The notes under the pieces were generated by a model. That model had not been told where the DNA came from and did no database searches. It was given only the letters and a program-made list of their open reading frames with translations. Below, one piece after another: positions 1 to 7,658 of a DNA stretch of 41,447 nt. Positions within the stretch are counted from its first letter, which is position 1, and every line of letters starts with the position of its first letter. The stretch is from CAYZXU01 sp964482535 (GTDB taxonomy: Bacteria > Desulfobacterota > Desulfobacteria > Desulfobacterales > BuS5): the NCBI GenBank assembly GCA_964482535.1, contig CAYZXU010000007.1, positions 1 through 41,447 of the forward strand, given 5' to 3'. The position numbers and the translations under genes are program-made.

Positions 1-1
1 A

Positions 2-304
2 AGTTCCGGCAATACCAGGACAAAAGTCGGGCAGATCCCGCGTCTATTAATATCTATTACTTACAAGAAAGATGTTGAATTCCAGTTTGGAAATTTATCT
101 GATTACATAAAATTAATTCCGGTAAACGGCAAAGAAGAAAAAGCCTGGAGCTCACCGGAAGATTATATCGTAGATTTATCCTTGCTTAAAAAAAGGTTGT
201 CAGCACAGTCAGATAAAATTGGTTCTATTTCCTATGAAATTTCACCGGATGTTAAATTGAATGCTGAAATTCCGTCAGACTGGACAAGCTTAGCGATTGA
301 TTAA
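2..304 (+). CDS. cas7: Type I-B-like Cas7 (Csh2-like), C-terminal fragment
   Basis: The window opens inside this gene; codons run in frame from base 2 to a TAA at 302-304, giving about 100 C-terminal residues. Cas7 forms the helical backbone of the Cascade complex that holds the crRNA. The visible part contains a T-R-T-K-V-G-Q-I-P-R-L-L stretch followed by a strand-rich tail, which resembles the end of Csh2-type Cas7 proteins. The position directly ahead of cas5 and cas3 supports the call. The 54 bases to cas5 contain a 17-codon ORF (309-362) whose TGA overlaps the cas5 start. Family assignment is by recognition and by neighbours; the N-terminus and any cas8/cas6 lie upstream of the window. 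Confidence 0.75.
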   Translation, partial: SSGNTRTKVGQIPRLLISITYKKDVEFQFGNLSDYIKLIPVNGKEEKAWSSPEDYIVDLSLLKKRLSAQSDKIGSISYEISPDVKLNAEIPSDWTSLAID

Positions 305-358
305 GCGGATGAAACCCATAAGCTTTAGACCTTTTGAATTTATACGGGAAATTTCAAA

Positions 359-1087
359 ATGATGAATGATAAATGTATAATTTTCGAGTATAAAGGAAAA
401 TTTGCGCATTTTTTAAAAGCAGAAGCAAACGCTTCTGCTCCGAGTTATCCTTTTCCTACAAGAACAGTTCTTCTTGGTTTGGTGGGAGCAGTTCTTGGCT
501 TAACAAAGGATTCACCGCAAATATTTCTGAAAAATGCGAAAATTGCAGTTTCCGGGAAAGCAGAAGCTGCTCACTGGCATACGGCAAATTTTAGAAAAGA
601 TCCTCCTGCGTTACTTTCAAAAACCATAAAAAAAAGCGATAGAGGAACATCTAAAGCGCAAAGAAATACTATTATTGCCCAGGAATGGCTCTTTAAGCCT
701 GAATTTACAGTTTTTGTTCAATTGCCTGAAGAATATCACAGCACTTTTGAATATAGAATCAGGAACAAAAAATGGCATTTCACGCCTTGTCTCGGTTTAT
801 CGGAGATGATGGCGGATCTCAAATTTATTGATTCCGTTAAAATCGAACAGTTAGAAGAAGGCATTTATAATATAGAAACACTTGTGCGAAAATCAGAAGT
901 TGAATTTAATATGTCAATCGCTTTGGAGCAAAATTTCGTTATTAAATCAATTCGGATGCCGCGAGATGTGACGGATAAACGGGAATTTTCCCATGAAGCG
1001 TATCTATATGAAGCTACTGGAAAGGCTTTGTATTTAAAAACCGCAACTGCCTGTAAAGTTGGAGAAAAAATTATATCATGGCTATGA
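359..1087 (+). CDS. cas5: CRISPR-associated protein Cas5 (type I-B-like)
   Basis: Cas5 caps the 5' handle of the crRNA in the Cascade complex. The 242-residue protein has the typical Cas5 N-terminal RAMP strand followed by A-H-F and the proline/arginine segment P-F-P-T-R-T-V-L-L-G-L-V-G-A (about residues 31-44), matching the conserved opening of Cas5 proteins. The usual length is about 220-250 residues. Two ATGs (359 and 362) are possible; no strong ribosome binding site is seen, but a 17-codon ORF (309-362) ends over the start and could couple translation to cas7. The 3' end overlaps cas3 by 10 bases, so the two are in one operon. The subtype (I-B rather than another cas5h-like lineage) is inferred from the Cas7 and Cas3 neighbours. 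Confidence 0.85.
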   Translation: MMNDKCIIFEYKGKFAHFLKAEANASAPSYPFPTRTVLLGLVGAVLGLTKDSPQIFLKNAKIAVSGKAEAAHWHTANFRKDPPALLSKTIKKSDRGTSKAQRNTIIAQEWLFKPEFTVFVQLPEEYHSTFEYRIRNKKWHFTPCLGLSEMMADLKFIDSVKIEQLEEGIYNIETLVRKSEVEFNMSIALEQNFVIKSIRMPRDVTDKREFSHEAYLYEATGKALYLKTATACKVGEKIISWL

Positions 1088-3387
1088 TTCAGTCACATAT
1101 AAATCCTTATAAATCATTGAAACAGCATATTGAGGAAGTAGGCTTGGCAGTAAATGCAATATTAGAGAATCATTCAGTTTCTGTAAAAACATTTATTGCT
1201 GAATATATCGAATATGTTATAAAATTTCATGATTTAGGCAAAGCAACTCCCGCATTCCAAAAATATATTAAAGATCCAAGAAAATACAGGGGAAATCGGA
1301 GAAACAAAGCCCATGCTCCTGTTTCTATGCTTTTCTGGCTACTTTTTGCACAAGAAAATAATATTCCCCTGGATGTTGTTTTGCTCGTTGTGTCTGTTGT
1401 TTGGAAACATCACGGAGATTTTCCAACCTTTGAATCTTTATTGTATGACACATTATACGAATATGAAGACGATTTCAAAATATCTGAATATCCGATTGAT
1501 AAAGTCTGCTCTGAATTGAATCTGAATTTAAATCTGAATTCTGATGCTGATGAATTTGATATAGAAGATCTGTTTGAGGATGATTTTATAGAAAAAAAAT
1601 CATTTGCAGAAGCCGCTGAACTAAAAGTGAAAGCTCTTATGCTTTTTTCTATTTTACTTGAAGCAGACAGAACCTTTCTTGCTCTGCCTGAAGAATATCT
1701 GAAACTAAAAATTACCCCCACTGATCAGGTGAAAATTAATCAGGAAATTGTCAGTTCTTTTCTCATTGAAAAGTCTAAAAAAGGAAATCAAAATAAAATT
1801 TTAAATCACTACAGAACCGATTTAAGAAATAAAATTATAGCAAATAGCTGCAGCCAGTCAAAAATTGAAAGTATTACAGTGCCTACAGGTCTTGGCAAAA
1901 CAATGATGGCGGCACAATGGGCATTAAAACATCGGAATCAGAATAATGTAAAACGAAAAGTTATTATTGTTTTACCTTTTTTATCCATAATTGATCAAAC
2001 CGTAAAAGAATACAAACAGCTTCTTATGGAATATAATACTGACTCATTAATTCTTGAAGCGCATTCGATTGCAAAGCGACAATATGTAGATGATTCAAAT
2101 GAGGAGCAAAACAGTAAATTCAATAATGCCATTGATTTTATTTCGGACACCTGGGATTACGATTTTATAATAACGACCTTTGATCAATTTCTATACACTC
2201 TTTTATCCTCAAAAAACAGGCATCTTTTGAGGTTTCATAATCTTGCAGACGCATTGATTATCATTGACGAGATACAGGCGCTGCCTCTTATTTTATGGGA
2301 GCCTTTATCAGTTGCGTTAAATTTGATTTCTGAAAAGATCAATGCGAAAACATTGATAATGTCTGCAACTCAGCCTGAATTTATACAAACATCAGAACTG
2401 GTTTCCCGTCCTGAAGAAATTTTTATTAAACAGAACAGGTATGAATTGATTTTAAACCATACTGATTCGGTTAAGCTTAATAATTTTATAGAAAATTGTA
2501 TCAAAAGAATTGATGATGAAAACTGGCACTCTCTAAGAAGTTTAATAGTTTTAAACACAAGGGCATCTGCAAGGGAGGTTCTTGATTCTCTGGAAAATAA
2601 AATCAAATGCGATATTTTCTTTTTAAGCGCAGATGTAACGCCAAAGGAACGTTTGGCAAATATTGAAAAAATAAAAAAGAATAAACCCTGCCTTGTTATA
2701 GCAACTCAATGCATTGAAGCCGGTGTAGATATTGATATGGATTTTGCCATTCGTGATTTTGCGCCGCTTGATTCTATTGTACAATGTGCAGGGCGTTGCA
2801 ACAGAAACGGTTTAAAGAAAAGAGCTAAGATTGAAATTATAACATTGGTAAATGAAAAAGGGTCAAAATTTTCAGGTTTTATTTATGATAAAACACTTTT
2901 GGAAAAAACAGCAGTAATATTGGAACAAAATAAAAATTGTATCCCCGAAGAAAATATTTTTCCATTAGTTGCCGATTATTTCAAAATGCTTAAAAATGTA
3001 ATGGATATTGGCAGGAAAAAGGCGGAAGCTTGGGGATATTGGAGAGAAGAATTAGATATAAAAAAACTTTTGCGCAATGATAACAGCAAGTATAGTTTTA
3101 TTGTTATTTCGCAGGACGAACCGGAAGAGGGTGAATTACCGTTAAGAGATGCTCTTGATCAGGCTTTTGAAATTGAGGACATATGGGAAAGAAAGCGTAA
3201 AATACGTTCTTTAAAATCAAGATTGGCAAAATTGACAATTTCTGTATGGGCGAATAAAGATATTATTCCTGAAGAAATAGCAGAACCTCTGGGATGCTAT
3301 TATTTGTTAAAAGATAAATACTACACTCCTGGCAACGGCTTGAATTTAAAAGACTTAGATAGCAATTCTTCAAGTTTTATATTTTGA
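1078..3387 (+). CDS. cas3: CRISPR-associated helicase-nuclease Cas3 (HD + SF2)
   Basis: Cas3 is recruited to Cascade-bound DNA, unwinds it and degrades one strand. The 769-residue protein has an N-terminal HD nuclease domain with H51-D52 and H111-H112, then an SF2 helicase: Walker A P-T-G-L-G-K-T at 269-275, DEIQ box at 397-400, S-A-T at 429-431, and motif VI Q-C-A-G-R-C-N-R at 569-576. All metal and ATP-binding motifs look intact. It starts at ATG 1078, 13 bases after a GGAG, inside the end of cas5; a second ATG at 1084 is possible. It is followed after 34 bases by a small unknown gene. Length and domain order are normal for a fused Cas3. Confidence 0.95.
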   Translation: MAMIQSHINPYKSLKQHIEEVGLAVNAILENHSVSVKTFIAEYIEYVIKFHDLGKATPAFQKYIKDPRKYRGNRRNKAHAPVSMLFWLLFAQENNIPLDVVLLVVSVVWKHHGDFPTFESLLYDTLYEYEDDFKISEYPIDKVCSELNLNLNLNSDADEFDIEDLFEDDFIEKKSFAEAAELKVKALMLFSILLEADRTFLALPEEYLKLKITPTDQVKINQEIVSSFLIEKSKKGNQNKILNHYRTDLRNKIIANSCSQSKIESITVPTGLGKTMMAAQWALKHRNQNNVKRKVIIVLPFLSIIDQTVKEYKQLLMEYNTDSLILEAHSIAKRQYVDDSNEEQNSKFNNAIDFISDTWDYDFIITTFDQFLYTLLSSKNRHLLRFHNLADALIIIDEIQALPLILWEPLSVALNLISEKINAKTLIMSATQPEFIQTSELVSRPEEIFIKQNRYELILNHTDSVKLNNFIENCIKRIDDENWHSLRSLIVLNTRASAREVLDSLENKIKCDIFFLSADVTPKERLANIEKIKKNKPCLVIATQCIEAGVDIDMDFAIRDFAPLDSIVQCAGRCNRNGLKKRAKIEIITLVNEKGSKFSGFIYDKTLLEKTAVILEQNKNCIPEENIFPLVADYFKMLKNVMDIGRKKAEAWGYWREELDIKKLLRNDNSKYSFIVISQDEPEEGELPLRDALDQAFEIEDIWERKRKIRSLKSRLAKLTISVWANKDIIPEEIAEPLGCYYLLKDKYYTPGNGLNLKDLDSNSSSFIF

Positions 3388-3421
3388 TGTAAAAAGGGGA
3401 TTGAGGGGATAAAATTTTAAC

Positions 3422-3631
3422 ATGAGCAATATACTAAAACAAACCATCGAACTTGTTGAATCTGATATCTTTATCCTTGCTAAAAAATATGGCGTAAAAG
3501 ATATTTTTGAAATGGACTCCAAAGTAAAAAATGGGTTTATTAGTGAAAACGATTCATACGAAGATTATTTTGCACTGGATAACCTTGAAGCAGATAGAGA
3601 TAAACTAAAAAAGCTTTTAAAAAAAATTTGA
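3422..3631 (+). CDS. Small unknown protein inside the cas operon
   Basis: A 69-residue acidic/lysine-rich, probably all-helical protein between cas3 and cas4, 34 bases after cas3 and with a GGGG-type ribosome binding site upstream of ATG 3422. Visible pattern: an N-terminal helix ending in A-K-K-Y-G-V-K-D, a D-S-Y-E-D-Y-F motif near residue 45, and a C-terminal helix L-E-A-D-R-D-K-L-K-K-L-L. I do not recognise a named family; the shape is that of small partner proteins found in toxin-antitoxin-like pairs, but that is only an impression. Its stop (TGA) overlaps an ATG in a TGATG junction that opens a 23-codon ORF (3631-3702), so a second, possibly truncated partner may have followed it. It is not a known Cas protein. 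Confidence 0.6.
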   Translation: MSNILKQTIELVESDIFILAKKYGVKDIFEMDSKVKNGFISENDSYEDYFALDNLEADRDKLKKLLKKI

Positions 3632-3702
3632 TGATAACTATTGATTTAACCCTGGACTTCCTTATTATTAGAAACCGACAAACCGTGTCAGTGCAGGTTT
3701 GA
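3631..3702 (+). CDS. 23-codon ORF coupled by TGATG to the small cas-operon gene
   Basis: Starts on the ATG that overlaps the stop of the preceding 69-residue gene and ends at TGA 3700-3702. The product would begin M-I-T-I-D-L-T-L-D-F-L and is too short to classify. The tight overlap suggests translational coupling and may mark the stump of a second gene of a pair; it may equally be chance. A hairpin (CAAACC at 3679-3684 pairing with GGTTTG at 3696-3701) lies over its end, just before cas4. Confidence 0.2.
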   Translation: MITIDLTLDFLIIRNRQTVSVQV

Positions 3703-3726
3703 GTCGCCGAAAAATAACGGGAAATA

Positions 3727-4368
3727 ATGAATTCATCATATTATGTAAATGAATCAAGCAGGCAGGCAATGCCAGCGGAATCTGGATGCTCTTTAACCGC
3801 CAGCCACCTTCTGGAATATCTTTTCTGTCCCAGGTTTACCTATTTTGAATATGTTCTGGATATACCAGAACACCAGGAACAACGGTTTAAAGTTCAAAAA
3901 GGTCGAAATATTCATGAAAAAATCAGGAAAATGAATCCTGCTTATCTCAGGAAAAAGCTTGGAGTCAAAGAAAAGAAAAGCGATGTTTATTTGGCCGGAA
4001 AATCCGGCATTCGTGGCATTGTTGATGAAATTCTCTTTTTAAATGACGGTACTGCTGCTGTGCTGGATTATAAATATGCCGAATACAAGGACAGAACTTT
4101 TAAAAATCACAAATTTCAGCTTATCTTTTATGCCCAACTTATAAAAGATAATTTTCAGATCCCGGTAAACAAAGGGTTTATAGTTTATACCAGAAGCAAG
4201 AACAAGCTTGTTGAGGTTGGTATAAAAGATAAAAATTTTATCGAACTTGAAAAAATTATTGATGATATGACGAATATTATCCAAAATTGCAGATACCCTG
4301 AACCGACATCTGTAAAAAGGCGTTGCCCCGATTGCTGCTATAAAAATATTTGCGAAAGCACTATTTAG
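3727..4368 (+). CDS. cas4: CRISPR-associated exonuclease Cas4
   Basis: Cas4 is a RecB-type nuclease with a 4Fe-4S cluster that processes prespacers by PAM during spacer acquisition. In the 213-residue product C34 (in F-C-P-R-F-T-Y-F) and the C-terminal C200, C203, C204 and C209 can supply the cluster, and H63, D100 and the D114-Y-K116 motif form the RecB nuclease centre. The start at 3727 has only a weak GGGAAA before it; Met15 is an alternative. It is the last gene of the operon: the next gene, lepA, is convergent. Cas4 normally sits beside cas1 and cas2, which are not in this window, so the adaptation genes must be upstream, elsewhere or absent. Confidence 0.92.
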   Translation: MNSSYYVNESSRQAMPAESGCSLTASHLLEYLFCPRFTYFEYVLDIPEHQEQRFKVQKGRNIHEKIRKMNPAYLRKKLGVKEKKSDVYLAGKSGIRGIVDEILFLNDGTAAVLDYKYAEYKDRTFKNHKFQLIFYAQLIKDNFQIPVNKGFIVYTRSKNKLVEVGIKDKNFIELEKIIDDMTNIIQNCRYPEPTSVKRRCPDCCYKNICESTI

Positions 4369-4370
4369 AT

Positions 4371-4399
4371 ACAAGGGCAGAAATAGATTCTGCCCCTAC
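4371..4399. repeat. REP-like hairpin repeat, copy 1
   Basis: A 29-base segment that recurs nearly unchanged at 7441-7471; the two differ only by two extra Gs. Its core is self-complementary (GGGCAGA paired with TCTGCCC). It lies 3 bases after the cas4 stop, between the convergent cas4 and lepA genes, and could also act as a transcription stop for either. A looser inverted copy is at 7393-7420. Confidence 0.7.
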
Positions 4400-4436
4400 C
4401 CCAGCCATCCCCGAAATTGTGCAATCATTTAAATGG
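4374..4436 (+). pseudogene. REP-associated (Y1/IS200-like) transposase gene fragment
   Basis: Read in the frame starting at 4374 the segment gives R-A-E-I-D-S-A-P-T-P-A-I-P-E-I-V-Q-S-F-K-W, which resembles the middle of REP-associated tyrosine transposases after their HUH motif (a conserved P-E-I-V-x-x-F-K stretch). There is no start and the frame ends soon after, so this is a small relic. A different, partly overlapping piece of such a gene sits at 7345-7497. The identification rests on recognised motif similarity only. Confidence 0.45.
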
Positions 4437-4450
4437 CATATATTATCTTT

Positions 4451-6247
4451 TTAATTTCGGTCAGACTTTAAAACAGATAAAAAAGCTGACTGGGGAATCA
4501 TGACCTTCCCAACCATTTTCATCCGTTTTTTTCCTTTTTTCTGTTTTTCCAAAAGTTTTCTTTTTCGTGTTATATCTCCTCCATAGCATTTTGCGGTAAC
4601 ATCTTTTCTATAGGCGGATATGGTTTTTCGGGCAATAATAGTGCCGCCTATGGCACCTTGTATTGCAATTTTAAACATCTGTTTTGGTATCGCTTCCCTC
4701 AGCTTTTCGCATGCATACTTTGCGCGTTCAACAGCCCTGTCTTTGTGAACCATTTGTGAAAGAGCATCTACACGGTCGCCATTTATTAATATGTCAAGTT
4801 TGGCAAGCTCTGTTTCTCTGAAGTCTATTATATCATAGTCAAATGATCCATATCCCTGGGTTACTGATTTAAGTTTATCATAAAAATCATAAATTACCTC
4901 TGAAAGTGGAATTTCAAATACCATTTCCAGCCTGTTGCTGGTGAGATACTGATAATTTTTACTTATCCCTCTGTGGTCAAGGCAAAGATTCATGACCTGA
5001 CCCATGTAACGGTCGGGTATAATAACTGAAGCGCGTATAAAGGGTTCCCTGGTCGTTTCTATCATGGTGGGGTCAGGATAAAGAGCAGGATTATCTATAA
5101 CCAGTTCTGTGCCATCATTCAACTTTATCTGATATTGTACTGAAGGCGCTGTAAGTATAAGGGAAAGATCATACTCTCTTTCAAGCCTTTCCTGAACAAC
5201 TTCAAGGTGCAGGAGTCCTAAAAAACCGCATCTGAAACCAAAACCCAACGCTGCGGATGTATCTTTTTCATATAACAGGGAAGCATCATTTAATTTAAGT
5301 TTTTCAAGACTTGCAGCAAGTTCAGGATAACCATCCGAAGCAACAGGATAGATGGAAGAAAATACAACAGGCTTGGCTTCTTTAAATCCTGACATGAGCG
5401 AGCTGCACGGTCTGCCTTTTAAGGTGATGGTGTCCCCGCAGCTGGTATCGCTTACAGTCTTTATTCCGGCAATAAGATATCCAACCTGACCGCATGAAAT
5501 CTCTTTTTGCGGAACCCTTGTGATCTGAAATATTCCGACTTCTTCAACCTTGTACTCTGCGTTATTAGACATGAATATTAAGATATCTCTCGGCTTTATC
5601 TTTCCATGAAAAACACGAAAATGAACTATAGTGCCCCTGAAAGGGTCATAGCTTGAATCGAAAATCAATGCTTTAAAGGGAGCGTTTATATCCCCTGAAG
5701 GCGGTGGCAGCACATTGATTATATTTTCAAGCAATTCTTTTATTCCAGTGCCGTCCTTGGCAGAAACAAGAACAGCCGATTCAGGATCAAGCCCCAGGTC
5801 GTCTTCTATCTGCTTTTTTACTCTTTCAATATCTGCTGACGGCAAATCTATTTTATTGATCACCGGTATTATTTCAAGGTCGTGCTCAAGGGCAAGGTAT
5901 AAATTTGCAATTGTTTGGGCCTCTACCCCCTGGCTTGCATCAATTAAAAGAAGAGCTCCTTCACATGCAGCAAGGGCGCGGGAAACTTCATAGCTGAAAT
6001 CAACATGCCCGGGTGTATCAATAAGGTTTAGTGTATATTGTTTACCATTATTTGCAGTATAGGGCAGGCAGGCTGACTGGCTTTTTATGGTAATACCCCT
6101 TTCCCTTTCTATATCCATGGAGTCTAAAATCTGATTTTTAAATTCTCTGTCGGAAATAATGCCTGCAGCCTGAATAAGCCTGTCGGACAGAGTCGATTTG
6201 CCGTGGTCAATATGTGCGATAATGCTGAAGTTTCTTATATTTTTCAT
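4451..6247 (-). CDS. lepA: Elongation factor 4 (LepA)
   Basis: Ribosome-associated translational GTPase that remodels stalled or mis-translocated ribosomes. The 598-residue product has the GTPase domain (A-H-I-D-H-G-K-S-T-L near residue 11, R-E-R-G-I-T-I switch I, D-T-P-G-H-V-D-F, N-K-I-D), then EF-G-like domains II, III and V and the LepA-specific C-terminal domain with K-R-M-K and S-A-F close to the end. Length matches the family (about 600). It starts at ATG 6247 and is transcribed alone, divergent from a response regulator gene and convergent with cas4. No signal peptidase gene (its partner in many bacteria) is adjacent. Confidence 0.97.
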   Translation of the reverse strand: MKNIRNFSIIAHIDHGKSTLSDRLIQAAGIISDREFKNQILDSMDIERERGITIKSQSACLPYTANNGKQYTLNLIDTPGHVDFSYEVSRALAACEGALLLIDASQGVEAQTIANLYLALEHDLEIIPVINKIDLPSADIERVKKQIEDDLGLDPESAVLVSAKDGTGIKELLENIINVLPPPSGDINAPFKALIFDSSYDPFRGTIVHFRVFHGKIKPRDILIFMSNNAEYKVEEVGIFQITRVPQKEISCGQVGYLIAGIKTVSDTSCGDTITLKGRPCSSLMSGFKEAKPVVFSSIYPVASDGYPELAASLEKLKLNDASLLYEKDTSAALGFGFRCGFLGLLHLEVVQERLEREYDLSLILTAPSVQYQIKLNDGTELVIDNPALYPDPTMIETTREPFIRASVIIPDRYMGQVMNLCLDHRGISKNYQYLTSNRLEMVFEIPLSEVIYDFYDKLKSVTQGYGSFDYDIIDFRETELAKLDILINGDRVDALSQMVHKDRAVERAKYACEKLREAIPKQMFKIAIQGAIGGTIIARKTISAYRKDVTAKCYGGDITRKRKLLEKQKKGKKRMKMVGKVMIPQSAFLSVLKSDRN

Positions 6248-6284
6248 TTTAACTGTTTCTATTAAAGAGGTTAATTTTAAATGT

Positions 6285-6313
6285 TTGACATTATATAAAT
6301 TAGTTTCTATATA
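6285..6313 (+). promoter_or_regulatory. Sigma-70-type promoter for the REC-GGDEF gene
   Basis: A perfect TTGACA at 6285-6290 is followed after 17 bases by TATATA (6308-6313), or after 19 by TATAAA. It lies about 107 bases before the ATG at 6420 in the divergent lepA intergenic region. Assigned by consensus match only. Confidence 0.45.
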
Positions 6314-6419
6314 AAATAATTATTTTTTATAATCTGTCTTAATTATCAGACCGTTCTCTATCATGTCAACCAGTCGATTTTATACTTTCACATAAAAAGA
6401 TTCTTAAAAATTTGTAATT

Positions 6420-7331
6420 ATGGAAAATAGCATATTAATAGTGGATGATGAAGAAGCCATAAGAGAGTCCATGCATGAGTTTCTTCTGCTGGGCGGTTAC
6501 AAGGTTTTAACTGCTGCAAGTGCAGAGGAAGCAATAGATCTGCTTGCGGATAATCACTTTGATGTTGTTATAACGGATATAATGCTTGGCGGAATAGACG
6601 GGCTTCAGTTAACTGATTTTATAAAAAAAAATTACACTTCTGAAATTATAGTCATGACAGGTTACTACAAGGATTATTCCTATGAGGAGGCTGTTAATAA
6701 AGGCGCCAGTGATTTTGTTTTCAAGCCCCTGCGTTTTGAAGAGCTGCATCTGAGGCTTAAAAGAGTGCTGAAAGAGCGTTTGCGTTCAAAAGAACGGAAA
6801 CAGATGGTTGCGGAACTTCAAACCCTTGCAATTACCGACGGGCTTACCAACCTTTATAACTCAAGACATTTTAACAATCAGATTGAAATGGAAATTAATC
6901 GGTCTGTTCGTTACAGTCACCGGCTTGCGCTGCTTCTTTTTGACATCGATTATTTTAAAAAGTTTAATGATTCATTCGGTCACGTTGAGGGTGATAAAGT
7001 TTTGATAAAGATAGGTCAAATAGTAATATCACTCTTGAGAACCATGGATTCAGCATACAGATACGGTGGTGAGGAATTCACAATTATTCTTCCTGAAACC
7101 AGTGGTGAAGAGGCTAAAACTGTTGCAAAAAGGGTCAGGGAAGCCATCGGCTCGGAAATTTTTACACCAAAAAGAGGGAAGCCCATTTCCGTCACCGTAA
7201 GTGTCGGAGTCACTGAGTATTTTATAGATGAAGGCATTTCTTCCTTTGTTCAGAGGGCGGACAAGGCCATGTATGTTTCAAAACAGACCGGAAGAAACAG
7301 AGTTACCTCTCTTTATGTTGAGCAGCCCTGA
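6420..7331 (+). CDS. Response regulator with diguanylate cyclase output (REC-GGDEF)
   Basis: Predicted to make the second messenger c-di-GMP when its receiver is phosphorylated. The 303-residue protein has a receiver domain (acidic pair D9-D10, phosphoacceptor D53 in I-T-D-I-M-L, switch Thr in M-T-G-Y, Lys in F-K-P-L) and a GGDEF domain with an intact G-G-E-E-F active site at 216-220. The R-T-M-D at 207-210 stands exactly five residues before it and is a canonical inhibitory I-site, so product feedback is expected. No clear ribosome binding site precedes ATG 6420. No cognate kinase is adjacent; the hybrid kinase at 16612-20664 is one possibility. Confidence 0.93.
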   Translation: MENSILIVDDEEAIRESMHEFLLLGGYKVLTAASAEEAIDLLADNHFDVVITDIMLGGIDGLQLTDFIKKNYTSEIIVMTGYYKDYSYEEAVNKGASDFVFKPLRFEELHLRLKRVLKERLRSKERKQMVAELQTLAITDGLTNLYNSRHFNNQIEMEINRSVRYSHRLALLLFDIDYFKKFNDSFGHVEGDKVLIKIGQIVISLLRTMDSAYRYGGEEFTIILPETSGEEAKTVAKRVREAIGSEIFTPKRGKPISVTVSVGVTEYFIDEGISSFVQRADKAMYVSKQTGRNRVTSLYVEQP

Positions 7332-7392
7332 TATACCTCCCCCAACACAAATATATCCAAACCATATTCACGGAATCATTGAAATCACCACA

Positions 7393-7420
7393 GTAGGGGC
7401 AGATTCCATATCTGCCCTGT
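7393..7420. repeat. REP-like repeat, inverted degenerate copy
   Basis: Approximate reverse complement of the repeat at 7441-7471 and of copy 1 at 4371-4399, with a few mismatches in the central part. Together with 7441-7471 it forms an inverted pair like those flanking RAYT genes. Confidence 0.5.
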
Positions 7421-7440
7421 CCATATCCGTCCAAAATACT

Positions 7441-7471
7441 ACAAGGGGGCAGAAATAGATTCTGCCCCTAC
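7441..7471. repeat. REP-like hairpin repeat, copy 2
   Basis: Nearly identical to 4371-4399 (two extra G residues). The core GGGCAGA/TCTGCCC can fold back on itself. It lies within the transposase relic. Confidence 0.7.
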
Positions 7472-7569
7472 TCGAATTTGGCAACGTAATTATTTGCCGT
7501 GTAATTCAGCATATTCCATATAAAAATTATTATAACAGAGCCCATGCTGTAAGAACCTCTTGAATTTTC

Positions 7570-7598
7570 TTGACTATATTATAATTTAATATTATTTT
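7570..7598 (+). promoter_or_regulatory. Possible promoter of the beta-oxidation operon
   Basis: TTGACT at 7570-7575 and TATTTT at 7593-7598 with a 17-base spacer, about 60 bases before the acyl-CoA dehydrogenase start. The area is very AT-rich, so the match is weak. Confidence 0.3.
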
Positions 7599-7658
7599 GT
7601 AAAATTATTGTATTTTAGTATATAAATTTTAATCATTAAAAAATAGGGAGGGGATTTA

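Larger units (their letters stand above)
7345..7497 (+). pseudogene. Decayed REP-associated tyrosine transposase (RAYT/Y1) remnant
   Basis: Within the 327-base stretch between the GGDEF gene and the acyl-CoA dehydrogenase gene. One frame (from 7354) gives P-N-H-I-H-G-I-I-E-I, the HUH motif of Y1 transposases, followed by V-G-A-D-S-I-S-A-L. Another frame (from 7443) gives K-G-A-E-I-D-S-A-P-T-R-I-W-Q-R-N-Y, like the W-Q-R-N-Y-Y segment near the end of these proteins. The frame change, the missing catalytic helix and the short length show a relic with an internal deletion. Two inverted hairpin repeats (7393-7420 and 7441-7471) lie inside it. The rest of the stretch holds only a possible promoter for the next gene. 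Confidence 0.6.

Noticed and set aside
3660..3726. Possible tRNA T-arm or CRISPR repeat remnant before cas4 (GGTTTGAGTC).
   Set aside because: No cloverleaf can be formed, and the segment is not repeated elsewhere in the window.
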